Assembly: GCA_050485745.1 (NCBI GenBank) | Contig: JBJHBY010000024.1 | Span: 1 to 22,133, forward strand | Direction of reading: 5' to 3' | DNA length: 22,133 nucleotides | Origin: JBJHBY01 sp050485745 | GTDB taxonomy: Bacteria; Pseudomonadota; Gammaproteobacteria; Pseudomonadales; CAMLJR01 | Shown here: one piece after another, positions 15,512 through 21,646 of the stretch | Layout of the letters: each line of letters begins with the position of its first letter | How positions within the stretch are numbered: position 1 is the stretch's first letter | Position numbers and translations under genes: made by a program | The notes under the pieces: model-generated | What the model was told of the DNA's origin: nothing | Seen by the model: only the letters and a program-made list of their open reading frames with translations | Database searches by the model: none

Positions 15512-16802
15512 GACGGACACCCTCGACGGACGTGTCCACATCCGCATGCCGTGGGCAGCGATCGCTGACACCCGGCATGAACTGGTTGGGTCGGGATACC
15601 TTGGCGACGGGTTCGCCGCAGAGGTCTCCATCGTCACCACCAGCGGCACAAACCGGTAACTCGAAATGGGCCAGCCAGGCCTCGTAGAGCGCCTCGGTGA
15701 CGAAGCAGCGCGCCGCCGTATAGGCCCTGGGAGATTCCAGATAGCGGGGCACCTCGGCCAGGGGAATACTCATGGCCTCCGCCCCGGGCTGGTAGGCGAC
15801 GAAGCTGACACCGGCCTCGACCAGGCGACGCAGAACCCGGTCGCCACTGTGCTGGACCAGGGCCTCGCGCTCCTGGCGCAGCCGGTTGACCTCCTCGCGC
15901 AGGCTGCCCAACTGCTCCTCCCGGTAGAACAGCTCCACTTCACGCATATCCAGCTGTTCGCGCAGAGCCTCGGTCGCCTGGCCCACCCGGGTACTGACCT
16001 CCAGCTCCATCTGCTCGCGCAATGCACCCTGCCGGCCATCGCGATCATCCCGGGCCGACGCCAGCTCCTGCTGCCAGCGCTCGCGCAGACGCTGGAACTC
16101 CGCGACCTGCGACTCGAACTTCTCCTTCAACAGGTGGTTGCGGCGTTTCTCGTCGCGCAACTCCTGTTGTATCACAGCAAGAGACTCCTCCTGCCGGGTC
16201 AGCTGGCTGCGGTAACGACGATGCAGCTGGTCGACCTGCTCCTGATACTCCGACTTGAGCGTGGCCAGGCGCAGGCTCTGATCCTCGCGGGGCAACTCGG
16301 CGGGGCTGGAGCGCTGCACGTCCACCAGCGGGACTTCATCGTCATCCTCGAGGGCCGGGATACCCAGACGGTTCCTGCGAATGGCACGTGCAATCTGGCG
16401 AAAGCTGGCGTGTTCGCCCTCGAGCTCCGGGTCCCAGAGCTGGTGCTGATGCCAGCTGATCGGGCACTGACTGCGACAGGCGAGACGAATGCGCCCCGCA
16501 CCCAGATCCGGACCCCGCCCGGCGGCCTCCAGCAAGCGCTGCAGGGGAATGTTCCACTGGCTAGCGGCGTTGCCACGAGGGTCGAAATCGATAAGAAAGA
16601 AGACGGCGCCGGTCACGCGCAGGCGGGGGCTGATGCGAAGAAAGCAGGCCTGCATCTCGCGGTCGGCGAACTCGGGGATGCCGACAACCTGATCAAGAAC
16701 CGCCGCAAACTCCATAAAGAGCATTTCCTTGACCACACGCGACTGGTCAAAGAACAGGACAGCCTCATGGATGACGCTGTCTTTGCGCGGCTGCGCGGCC
16801 AT
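15501..16802 (-). CDS. Coiled-coil protein of unknown function with C-terminal Cys/His cluster
   Basis: I do not recognise a characterised family. The 433-aa protein has three visible parts. Residues 1-125 form a globular region with VVKEMLFMEFAAVLDQVVG and LRVTGAVFFLIDFDPRG, a possible sensor or oligomer domain. From about 190 to 330 a long charged coiled coil is rich in Glu, Gln, Arg and Leu (LKEKFESQVAEFQRLRERW). The C-terminal domain contains GVSFVAYQPGAEAMSIPL and a potential zinc site (Cys385, Cys395, Cys416, His419). No signal peptide or membrane helix is seen, so it should be cytoplasmic. ATG 16802 follows GGGGCAAGGG; the longer frame lacks protein-like character. The stop overlaps the cNMP/rhodanese gene by 11 bp. 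Partial automatic labels as a partition protein would not be supported here. Confidence 0.75.
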   Translation of the reverse strand: MAAQPRKDSVIHEAVLFFDQSRVVKEMLFMEFAAVLDQVVGIPEFADREMQACFLRISPRLRVTGAVFFLIDFDPRGNAASQWNIPLQRLLEAAGRGPDLGAGRIRLACRSQCPISWHQHQLWDPELEGEHASFRQIARAIRRNRLGIPALEDDDEVPLVDVQRSSPAELPREDQSLRLATLKSEYQEQVDQLHRRYRSQLTRQEESLAVIQQELRDEKRRNHLLKEKFESQVAEFQRLRERWQQELASARDDRDGRQGALREQMELEVSTRVGQATEALREQLDMREVELFYREEQLGSLREEVNRLRQEREALVQHSGDRVLRRLVEAGVSFVAYQPGAEAMSIPLAEVPRYLESPRAYTAARCFVTEALYEAWLAHFELPVCAAGGDDGDLCGEPVAKVSRPNQFMPGVSDRCPRHADVDTSVEGVRHGG

Positions 16803-16855
16803 ACCCTTGCCCCGGAGATCCCTGGACCAGCCATGGTGGCCGGTACCTGCCTGAA

Positions 16856-16869
16856 CCATAACATTATGG
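16856..16869. promoter_or_regulatory. 14-bp palindrome upstream of the coiled-coil gene
   Basis: CCATAACATTATGG (CCATAA, two bases, TTATGG) is a perfect 6-bp inverted repeat 54 bp upstream of the start codon at 16802. It could be an operator for a dimeric regulator, but it is a single short site and may be chance. Confidence 0.25.
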
Positions 16870-17040
16870 CGCCGGCGACGACATTCTACGACCCCGGAAA
16901 GGGCAGACTGTGACTGGCTTGGCAGGAACACCCGCGGAGACGCGGCCAACCCCCCGCCTCCGTTGAGTGGAGGATAACCGGGAGCGTGTTCGTGGAGATT
17001 CTTTCAATGTGGCCTGAAGCGGCCGGAGAGGCAGGGATAA

Positions 17041-17117
17041 TGGCGGACCGGACGGGGCTCGAACCCGCGACCTCCGGCGTGACAGGCCGGCATTCTAACC
17101 AACTGAACTACCGGTCC
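17041..17117 (-). tRNA. tRNA-Asp (anticodon GTC)
   Basis: The 77-nt cloverleaf closely matches E. coli tRNA-Asp. The acceptor stem GGACCGG pairs with CCGGTCC, the D-arm is TAGTTCAGTTGGTTAGAA, the anticodon loop CCTGTCACG carries GTC, and the T-arm GGGTTCGAGCCC is canonical. CCA is encoded. It is the second tRNA of a two-gene transcript, 26 bp after tRNA-Val. Confidence 0.97.
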
Positions 17118-17143
17118 GCATAACCCTGGTACCTGCGAGAATT

Positions 17144-17219
17144 TGGTGGGTGGTGACGGGATCGAACCGCCGACCCTCTGCTTGTAAGGCAGATGCTCTC
17201 CCAGCTGAGCTAACCACCC
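17144..17219 (-). tRNA. tRNA-Val (anticodon TAC)
   Basis: The 76-nt cloverleaf closely matches E. coli tRNA-Val. The acceptor stem GGGTGGT pairs with ACCACCC, the D-arm is TAGCTCAGCTGGGAGAGCA, the anticodon loop CTTACAA carries TAC, the T-arm is CGGTTCGATCCCG, and CCA is encoded. It is first in the tRNA-Val/tRNA-Asp transcript and lies about 20 bp from a near-consensus promoter. Confidence 0.97.
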
Positions 17220-17238
17220 CTCGCAAGCGGTGACGCGC

Positions 17239-17266
17239 ATTCTACAGATCCGCCGCGCCTTGTCAA
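17239..17266 (-). promoter_or_regulatory. Sigma70 promoter of the tRNA-Val/Asp operon
   Basis: On the minus strand a consensus -35 TTGACA (17266-17261) and -10 TAGAAT (17244-17239) are separated by 16 bp. The discriminator GCGCGTC is GC-rich, the stringent-control type expected for stable RNA. The predicted start is about 12 bp before the mature tRNA-Val 5' end. Confidence 0.8.
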
Positions 17267-17306
17267 ACCCCGAAACATAATTATTTTCCCAGCCCGGGCA
17301 ACCGCT

Positions 17307-17335
17307 TGCGCACACTGATCGCGACATGTGCAATT
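17307..17335 (+). promoter_or_regulatory. Weak sigma70 promoter candidate for queD
   Basis: TTGCGC and TGCAAT are separated by 17 bp, about 100 bp before the queD ATG. Both boxes are imperfect. I looked for a preQ1 riboswitch in the leader and saw none. Confidence 0.25.
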
Positions 17336-17436
17336 CGCCTGAAAAGCGACCATACAGTGCGCCTGTACAGGCCGGGAACACTGACTTACCATGGCCCGCG
17401 CTGCGCTTCCGCGCCCCACTCCAGCGACGCAAACAC

Positions 17437-17811
17437 ATGGAAATTTTCAAGGAATTCAGCTTCGACGCGGCCCATCGACTGCCCAATGTCCCCCCCGGAC
17501 ACAAATGTGCACGATTGCATGGCCATACCTTCCACATCCGGGTGCACGTCGAGGGGGCCGTGCAGGAGCCCACAGGCTGGGTCATGGACTTCGCCGATAT
17601 CGGCCAGGCGGTACGCCCACTGCTGGAACAACTCGACCACTATTATCTGAACGACATCCCCGAGCTGGAGAACCCCACAAGTGAACACCTCGCACGCTGG
17701 CTCTGGGAGCGCCTGCTACCGGGGCTGCCTGGCCTCTCCTGCATCGAGGTCAGGGAGACCTGCACCAGTGGCTGCCGCTACCGGGGCCCCGTCCCGACTT
17801 CGACCCCATAG
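17437..17811 (+). CDS. queD: 6-carboxy-5,6,7,8-tetrahydropterin synthase (QueD)
   Basis: QueD converts dihydroneopterin triphosphate to 6-carboxytetrahydropterin, the second step of queuosine/7-deazaguanine synthesis. The 124-aa protein has all visible active-site residues: zinc ligands His13 (FDAAHRL), His28 and His30 (LHGHTF); catalytic Cys24 (GHKCARLHGH), Asp67 and His68 (LDHYYLN); and substrate-binding Glu107 in VRETCTSGCRY. The ETCTSGC motif fits QueD better than eukaryotic PTPS. The ATG at 17437 begins EIFKEFSFDAAH as in homologues; no clear Shine-Dalgarno sequence precedes it. It stands alone with no other queuosine genes in the window; the neighbouring tRNA-Asp is a natural substrate for the final modification, but that adjacency may be coincidence. 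Confidence 0.92.
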   Translation: MEIFKEFSFDAAHRLPNVPPGHKCARLHGHTFHIRVHVEGAVQEPTGWVMDFADIGQAVRPLLEQLDHYYLNDIPELENPTSEHLARWLWERLLPGLPGLSCIEVRETCTSGCRYRGPVPTSTP

Positions 17812-17848
17812 TAGGCACTAACCGGCTGAGACCGGGTTCACAAGGCAC

Positions 17849-17881
17849 ACCCCGGGCACGTAGCAAAACCACACCCGGGGT
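17849..17881. repeat. 8-bp inverted repeat downstream of queD
   Basis: ACCCCGGG (17849-17856) and CCCGGGGT (17874-17881) form a perfect inverted repeat around a 17-nt loop, 37 bp past the queD stop. No U-tract follows, so it is a weak terminator candidate for queD. It lies immediately before the first DnaA box. Confidence 0.4.
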
Positions 17882-17886
17882 AACAC

Positions 17887-18110
17887 TTATTCACATCCCC
17901 GACAAGCCCCGTTTATGAAACCGGCGAAGCCTTGATCAAACAGGCCAAATGCTATACACCACCTAACAAATAGCCCGTAAGATATTGATTTTAAAAACAA
18001 ACAATGAAATGAACAAATTTTGAACAATCTGTTAAAGGGCTGATGGGCGCTGCGCAGACCTCGGCAGCAAACACTTTATCCACCAAGTTATCCACAGATT
18101 CTGTGGAAAA
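17887..18110. other. Cluster of DnaA boxes around an AT-rich segment
   Basis: Two perfect matches to the DnaA box TTATNCACA are present: TTATTCACA (17887-17895) and TTATCCACA (18088-18096). Two one-mismatch boxes flank the second: TTATCCACC (18076-18084) and, on the other strand, TTTTCCACA (18110-18102). Between them, 17980-18036 is strongly AT-rich in an otherwise GC-rich window, with TTGATTTTAAAAAC and two copies of TGAACAA 11 bp apart (18010, 18021). The arrangement of DnaA sites beside an easily melted segment resembles a replication origin or a DnaA-titrating or DnaA-reactivating site. Genes usually next to gammaproteobacterial oriC (dnaA, dnaN, mnmG, rpmH) are not in the window. Confidence 0.5.
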
Positions 18111-18118
18111 GAATAGCT

Positions 18119-18652
18119 TCAATCCGAGGTCACGGGCATGCCGACGGCGAGAGCGCCCACCAGATCAACCAGCCCTTCAGCCGAATCGAAGGCATGAGTC
18201 TCACGCACCTGCCACTCACTGGTGGCACAGGGCTGTCGCAATACACAGGAACTGACCCGATCACCACCAATCAGGATCGCATGGTAGCCAGCGATCGGAT
18301 TGAAGTCGGGCGCCACGACCAGGTCGAAAGGCGGCAGGCCCAGGCGATGCGGCACGTCGCGGAAGGCAACGATGCGCCCGACCGCCTCACTGTCATACAG
18401 CTTGCCCAGCCGCTCCCCCATGCCAGCGGCCTGCAGGACACCCATCCACAGGCGTTGCCGCTCGCGCCGTGCCGGTACCGCGGTGCCGGACTCATCTCCG
18501 GGCAGCTCCCGCAGAATCCGCGCCAGCTGGGCGCGGGCCGCGGGGTCCCCCGCAATGACACCCTCATGGTCCAGCTGCCGCAGCGCCTGCAGCAACTGGT
18601 GCGCCCGTGCCGCAAGCTCCGGGCCATGCCTGCCTGAGTTCAACGTCGCCAC
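18119..18652 (-). CDS. Protein of unknown function
   Basis: I do not recognise this 177-aa protein. It appears soluble and cytoplasmic, with no signal peptide or membrane helix. The N-terminal half is helical and charged (HQLLQALRQLDHEG, ARAQLARILREL). The C-terminal half looks like a small alpha/beta domain (FDLVVAPDFNPIAGYHAILIGG, then WQVRETHAFDSAEGLV). It starts with GTG at 18652, supported by GCAGGAG 5-6 bp upstream; no better ATG start is seen. It is divergent from the porin gene and converges on the DnaA-box region: its stop is only 9 bp from the last box. A promoter with a good -10 is present about 30 bp upstream. Confidence 0.7.
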   Translation of the reverse strand: MATLNSGRHGPELAARAHQLLQALRQLDHEGVIAGDPAARAQLARILRELPGDESGTAVPARRERQRLWMGVLQAAGMGERLGKLYDSEAVGRIVAFRDVPHRLGLPPFDLVVAPDFNPIAGYHAILIGGDRVSSCVLRQPCATSEWQVRETHAFDSAEGLVDLVGALAVGMPVTSD

Positions 18653-18683
18653 GCCAGCTCCTGCATCGGAATACCTGCATTTC

Positions 18684-18713
18684 AGTATAGACAGCCAGGG
18701 ACCTGACTCACCA
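18684..18713 (-). promoter_or_regulatory. Sigma70 promoter candidate for the unknown gene at 18119-18652
   Basis: On the minus strand TGGTGA (18713-18708) and TATACT (18689-18684) are separated by 18 bp. The -10 is strong and the -35 is poor. It lies 2 bp from the outermost repeat of the divergent Pho box, so PhoB bound there could affect both genes. Confidence 0.4.
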
Positions 18714-18715
18714 AA

Positions 18716-18760
18716 TCATCACAAAACTGAAAACTTACTGTCACATCCCCCTCTTATAGT
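18716..18760 (+). promoter_or_regulatory. Pho box and -10 element of the porin gene
   Basis: Three imperfect heptamers with 11-bp periodicity lie upstream of the porin: TCATCAC (18716), CTGAAAA (18727) and CTGTCAC (18738), compared with the PhoB half-site CTGTCAT. The last repeat is followed by exactly 10 bp and then TATAGT (18755-18760), the spacing known for PhoB-activated promoters, which lack a normal -35. The predicted transcript starts about 80 bp before the ATG. The middle repeat is the weakest. Together with the OprO/OprP-type product this is a coherent phosphate-starvation promoter. Confidence 0.7.
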
Positions 18761-18846
18761 CTCGCCAGCGCTTGGGATGGCCGTAGCGACAGCAACGCCG
18801 CGCATACAACCCGCGCACTGTTCAAACACCTGGGAGACCAAAGAAA

Positions 18847-19989
18847 ATGCTGACCACCAAAAGGACCCGAATCGGACTGGCCATGATCCTGGCTGGTGCT
18901 GCGACCACCGCTGCACTGCCCGCCATGGCAAACCCCGAGATCAAGCTGCGCGGCCGGATTCACATGGATGCCGGCTACTTCGATGACGACAGCGTCCAGC
19001 TGGACGACGGCTTTTCCTTCCGTCGCACCCGCATGGGCATGTCCATCAAGATTGACGACCAGTGGTCGGCGCAAATCGAGTACGACTTTGCCGAGAACGG
19101 CACCAGCGCGAACGACGTGAAGCTGATGTACAACCCCGGCAAGGGCCGCATCTCCATCGGCCAGTTCAAGGTGCCGATGGGCCTCAACGAGCTGACCAGC
19201 TCCAACAACATCACCTTTATCGAGCGCGCCTCGAACAGCAACGTCATCGTCGACTCTCGCCGTATCGGTGTCGGCTACGACCTGCACGAGAGCAACTATG
19301 GCTTCTCCGGCATGGTGTTTGGTCGCGGTATTGGCGGCAAGGAAACCGGTGACATGCCGATGGGCGTCGCTGCCCGCTTCTACTTCAATCCCATCCGCGA
19401 GGGTAATACGGTTCTGCATCTCGGTATCTCCGGCGCCCATGAAAACCGCCGCGACTACCAGAGCCTGCGCTACCGCGACCGCCCCGAAGCCCGCCCCGAT
19501 GGTGACCGTCTGATCGATACCGGCAGCATCACCGGCGTCGACAAGACCACCAAGGTCGGCCTCGAATTCGCCTACAAGACAGGCCCCTTCTCCGTGGAAG
19601 CCGAATACCTGCGTGCCGACATCAAGCGCGACGCCGGCCAGGAGCCGACCTTCGACGGCTACCACGTCCAGGCCAGCTACGTGCTGACCGGTGAGTCACG
19701 CGGCTACCGCGATGGCGTCTTCCGTGGTATCACGCCGAAGAACAAGGGCACCGGTGCCTGGGAAGTAGCCGCTCGCCTGAGCAATATCGACCTGATCGAC
19801 TCCGGCTTCCAGGGCGGCGAACAGCAAAACATTACCCTCGGCCTGAACTACTACGCCAACGCGAATGTGCGTTTCATGTTCAACTACATTCGCGTGGATG
19901 TGGAGGACAGCAATGCCTCAGTGAAAGGCACGATCGTAGGCGACGACAGCCCGAACATCTTCCTGCTGCGCGCCCAGGTCAACTTCTGA
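18847..19989 (+). CDS. Phosphate-selective porin, OprO/OprP family
   Basis: This is an outer-membrane beta-barrel porin. The 380-aa protein has a signal peptide cleaved after ALPAMA and ends in a terminal Phe (RAQVNF), the outer-membrane insertion signal. The body alternates short beta strands and matches the OprO/OprP family: FRRTRMGMSIKIDDQWSAQI near the start, VEAEYLRADIKRD and YVLTGESRGYRDG in the middle, and GAWEVAARLS and LGLNYYANANVRF near the end. ATG 18847 follows GGGAGA. Anion or phosphate selectivity is inferred from family and promoter; I did not verify the lysine/arginine ladder. The gene is monocistronic: a Pho box precedes it and an intrinsic terminator follows 21 bp after the stop. 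Confidence 0.9.
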   Translation: MLTTKRTRIGLAMILAGAATTAALPAMANPEIKLRGRIHMDAGYFDDDSVQLDDGFSFRRTRMGMSIKIDDQWSAQIEYDFAENGTSANDVKLMYNPGKGRISIGQFKVPMGLNELTSSNNITFIERASNSNVIVDSRRIGVGYDLHESNYGFSGMVFGRGIGGKETGDMPMGVAARFYFNPIREGNTVLHLGISGAHENRRDYQSLRYRDRPEARPDGDRLIDTGSITGVDKTTKVGLEFAYKTGPFSVEAEYLRADIKRDAGQEPTFDGYHVQASYVLTGESRGYRDGVFRGITPKNKGTGAWEVAARLSNIDLIDSGFQGGEQQNITLGLNYYANANVRFMFNYIRVDVEDSNASVKGTIVGDDSPNIFLLRAQVNF

Positions 19990-20010
19990 TCCGCACCGGA
20001 AACAACTCAA

Positions 20011-20038
20011 GGCCGGGCTCCATGCCCGGCCTTTTTTT
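20011..20038 (+). terminator. Rho-independent terminator of the porin gene
   Basis: A perfect 8-bp GC stem (GGCCGGGC, loop TCCAT, GCCCGGCC) is directly followed by seven T residues, 21 bp after the stop codon. It is a textbook intrinsic terminator and makes the porin transcript monocistronic. Confidence 0.95.
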
Positions 20039-20107
20039 GCCTGGCATCCCAGCCCGGCAGGATTGATCGTCGGGTCAGTTCACAGCGAGGTGGCCCACCC
20101 ATCGCGC

Positions 20108-20764
20108 TCAAAGGCTGTCGAGGACCGATGGTCGCTTTCCCGTGCGCCTCTCTCTTGCTACACCATCGATGATAAGACCAAGAAGATAGGAAAAAATCGG
20201 GCCAGTCATCTCCAGGGTGTGATGCCCTGCCAGCATCCGGTGCAGGGCGGTACCCTCACCTTCAGGCACCAGCCGCCCGGAGCGGATATCGACATCGTGC
20301 TCCACCCCCTCCGACCGGACCTCCAGCATCGACAGTGCGGTAACCTGCCACATCAGCGTCCGACACAGGGCAATCGCATGCGCCTCTGAAAAGCCGGCGG
20401 ATAACAGAATCCGGTAAAGCTGCCGGCTGATCGTGGTTTCCACCACCCAACGGGTATCCGGCCGGATCAGAGGGACAATTCCGGGAAAGGCAAGATAGGC
20501 TTCCCGCAGACTGCAGGCCCACAGGAACACCCGGCTCTGCCAGCTGCCAGTATCCGGCACCTCGAGCAAAATGCTGCGAAAAAAACGCAGAATCATACCG
20601 TCGACCAGGTCCTGTCGCTTGCCAATGTGCGTATACAGTGACATCGGCGAGCAGCCAACGCGGCTCGCCAGGGCACGCATCGACAGACCCTGCTCCCCCT
20701 CTTCCCGCAACAGGGCCGCAGCTTCACTGAAAATCACTTCGATATCGGGTGCGGGTCTGGGCAC
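20108..20764 (-). CDS. TetR family transcriptional regulator
   Basis: This 218-aa DNA-binding repressor-type protein has an N-terminal TetR helix-turn-helix at about residues 12-58: LREEGEQGLSMRALASRVG, then CSPMSLYTHIGKRQDLVDG. The recognition-helix SLYTHIGKR segment is the family hallmark. The C-terminal ligand domain is all-helical and unassignable. It starts with GTG at 20764 behind GAGGG; no in-frame ATG fits better. It lies 44 bp after the SDR gene in the same direction and is likely the last cistron of the phosphotransferase-SDR-TetR unit, where it may autoregulate the operon in response to an acyl-CoA or related ligand (inference). Confidence 0.88.
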   Translation of the reverse strand: MPRPAPDIEVIFSEAAALLREEGEQGLSMRALASRVGCSPMSLYTHIGKRQDLVDGMILRFFRSILLEVPDTGSWQSRVFLWACSLREAYLAFPGIVPLIRPDTRWVVETTISRQLYRILLSAGFSEAHAIALCRTLMWQVTALSMLEVRSEGVEHDVDIRSGRLVPEGEGTALHRMLAGHHTLEMTGPIFSYLLGLIIDGVARERRTGKRPSVLDSL

Positions 20765-20808
20765 AATGAACCCTCAGGGTCTCGGAAGCCGGGGTCCGGC
20801 ACACGTTG

Positions 20809-21573
20809 TCACGGGCGAACACCACCATCGATGGTCATGCAGGTGCCGGTGGTATAGCTGGAAGCATCAGAGGCAAAGTACAGGACGGCACCGACCACTT
20901 CTTCGGGTCGGCCGACCCGCTTCAGCGAAATCGGCTCGACAATATGGGGCAACAGTTCCTCATTGCGCACGAAGCCCGCCGCCGCGTCGGTATCGAAGGT
21001 ACCGCAGACGATACAGTTCACCCGCACGCCCACCGGCGCGTACTCCTGCGCACTGGCGGCGGTCAGCGCATTGAGTCCCGCCTTGGCCGCGCTGTAGACC
21101 GTGGTCAACGGGGTTGGCTTGCAGGAGGCCAGGGAGCTGATATTGATAATGCAACCACCACCGGTCTCCGCCATTCTTGTTGCCGCCAGCGCGGTCAAAC
21201 GCGTCGGCCCCTTCAGGTTTACGGCAATGATCTTGTCGAACAATTGCTCGGAGGTCTCCAGCAGGGAAGGTGCAACCGGTGACATACCGGCGTTGTTCAC
21301 CAGCACATCAAGGCGACCAAAATGGCTGCAGACCGTATCGACGACCACACCGAGGCTGTCCCATTGCCCGACATGACAGGCCACCGGCAGTGCCTCACCG
21401 CCCAGGTCTCGCACCGCCTGCGCCACCTTTTCGCACTCCTCAAACTTGCGGCTCGCGATTGCCACCCGAGCACCGCGGCGGGCAAACTCCAGGGCCATGG
21501 CCTTGCCCAGGCCGCGACTGCCACCGGTGATCATCACCACCTTGTCACTCACATCGAACATGTCGCTATTCAC
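20809..21573 (-). CDS. SDR family oxidoreductase
   Basis: This is a classical short-chain NAD(P)-dependent dehydrogenase of 254 aa. The cofactor motif ITGGSRGLG (Thr16, Gly17, Gly21, Gly23) is at the N terminus. NNAG is at 93-96, and the active site has Ser147 (NISS) with Tyr160 and Lys164 (VYSAAKAG). The C terminus, GTCMTIDGGVRP, is typical. Substrate is unknown. The start could be GTG 21573 (GGGGAGA 6 bp upstream, giving VNSDMFDVSDKV) or ATG 21561 (AGGTGA 8 bp upstream). I chose GTG because similar SDRs carry a few residues before the FDLSGK-like motif. It lies 73 bp after the phosphotransferase gene and 44 bp before the TetR gene. Confidence 0.9.
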   Translation of the reverse strand: MNSDMFDVSDKVVMITGGSRGLGKAMALEFARRGARVAIASRKFEECEKVAQAVRDLGGEALPVACHVGQWDSLGVVVDTVCSHFGRLDVLVNNAGMSPVAPSLLETSEQLFDKIIAVNLKGPTRLTALAATRMAETGGGCIINISSLASCKPTPLTTVYSAAKAGLNALTAASAQEYAPVGVRVNCIVCGTFDTDAAAGFVRNEELLPHIVEPISLKRVGRPEEVVGAVLYFASDASSYTTGTCMTIDGGVRP

Positions 21574-21646
21574 CTGTATTCTCCCCGGTGCATTCCGCTC
21601 CGAATCGACGTTTATTCCTGCAACTCCACGGCCTGATTCCGGCGCA

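Noticed and set aside
12452..15568. Very long plus-strand open frame (over 1000 codons) opposite several genes
   Set aside because: It is antisense to nadK, glpG and the cNMP/rhodanese gene, all with clear motifs. Its translation is rich in His, Gln and Arg without domain structure, a usual artefact of high-GC third positions.
17041..17219. tRNA genes as attachment site of an integrated element
   Set aside because: No integrase, no repeated tRNA 3' end and no foreign-looking gene block adjoins the tRNA pair.
17267..17436. preQ1 riboswitch in the queD leader
   Set aside because: I could not find the short hairpin followed by an A-rich tail typical of preQ1-I, nor a preQ1-II pattern.
17812..18118. 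Definite call of chromosomal oriC
   Set aside because: The DnaA boxes are real, but flanking genes typical of oriC are absent and GC skew over the replicon cannot be computed here, so it is kept only as a candidate.
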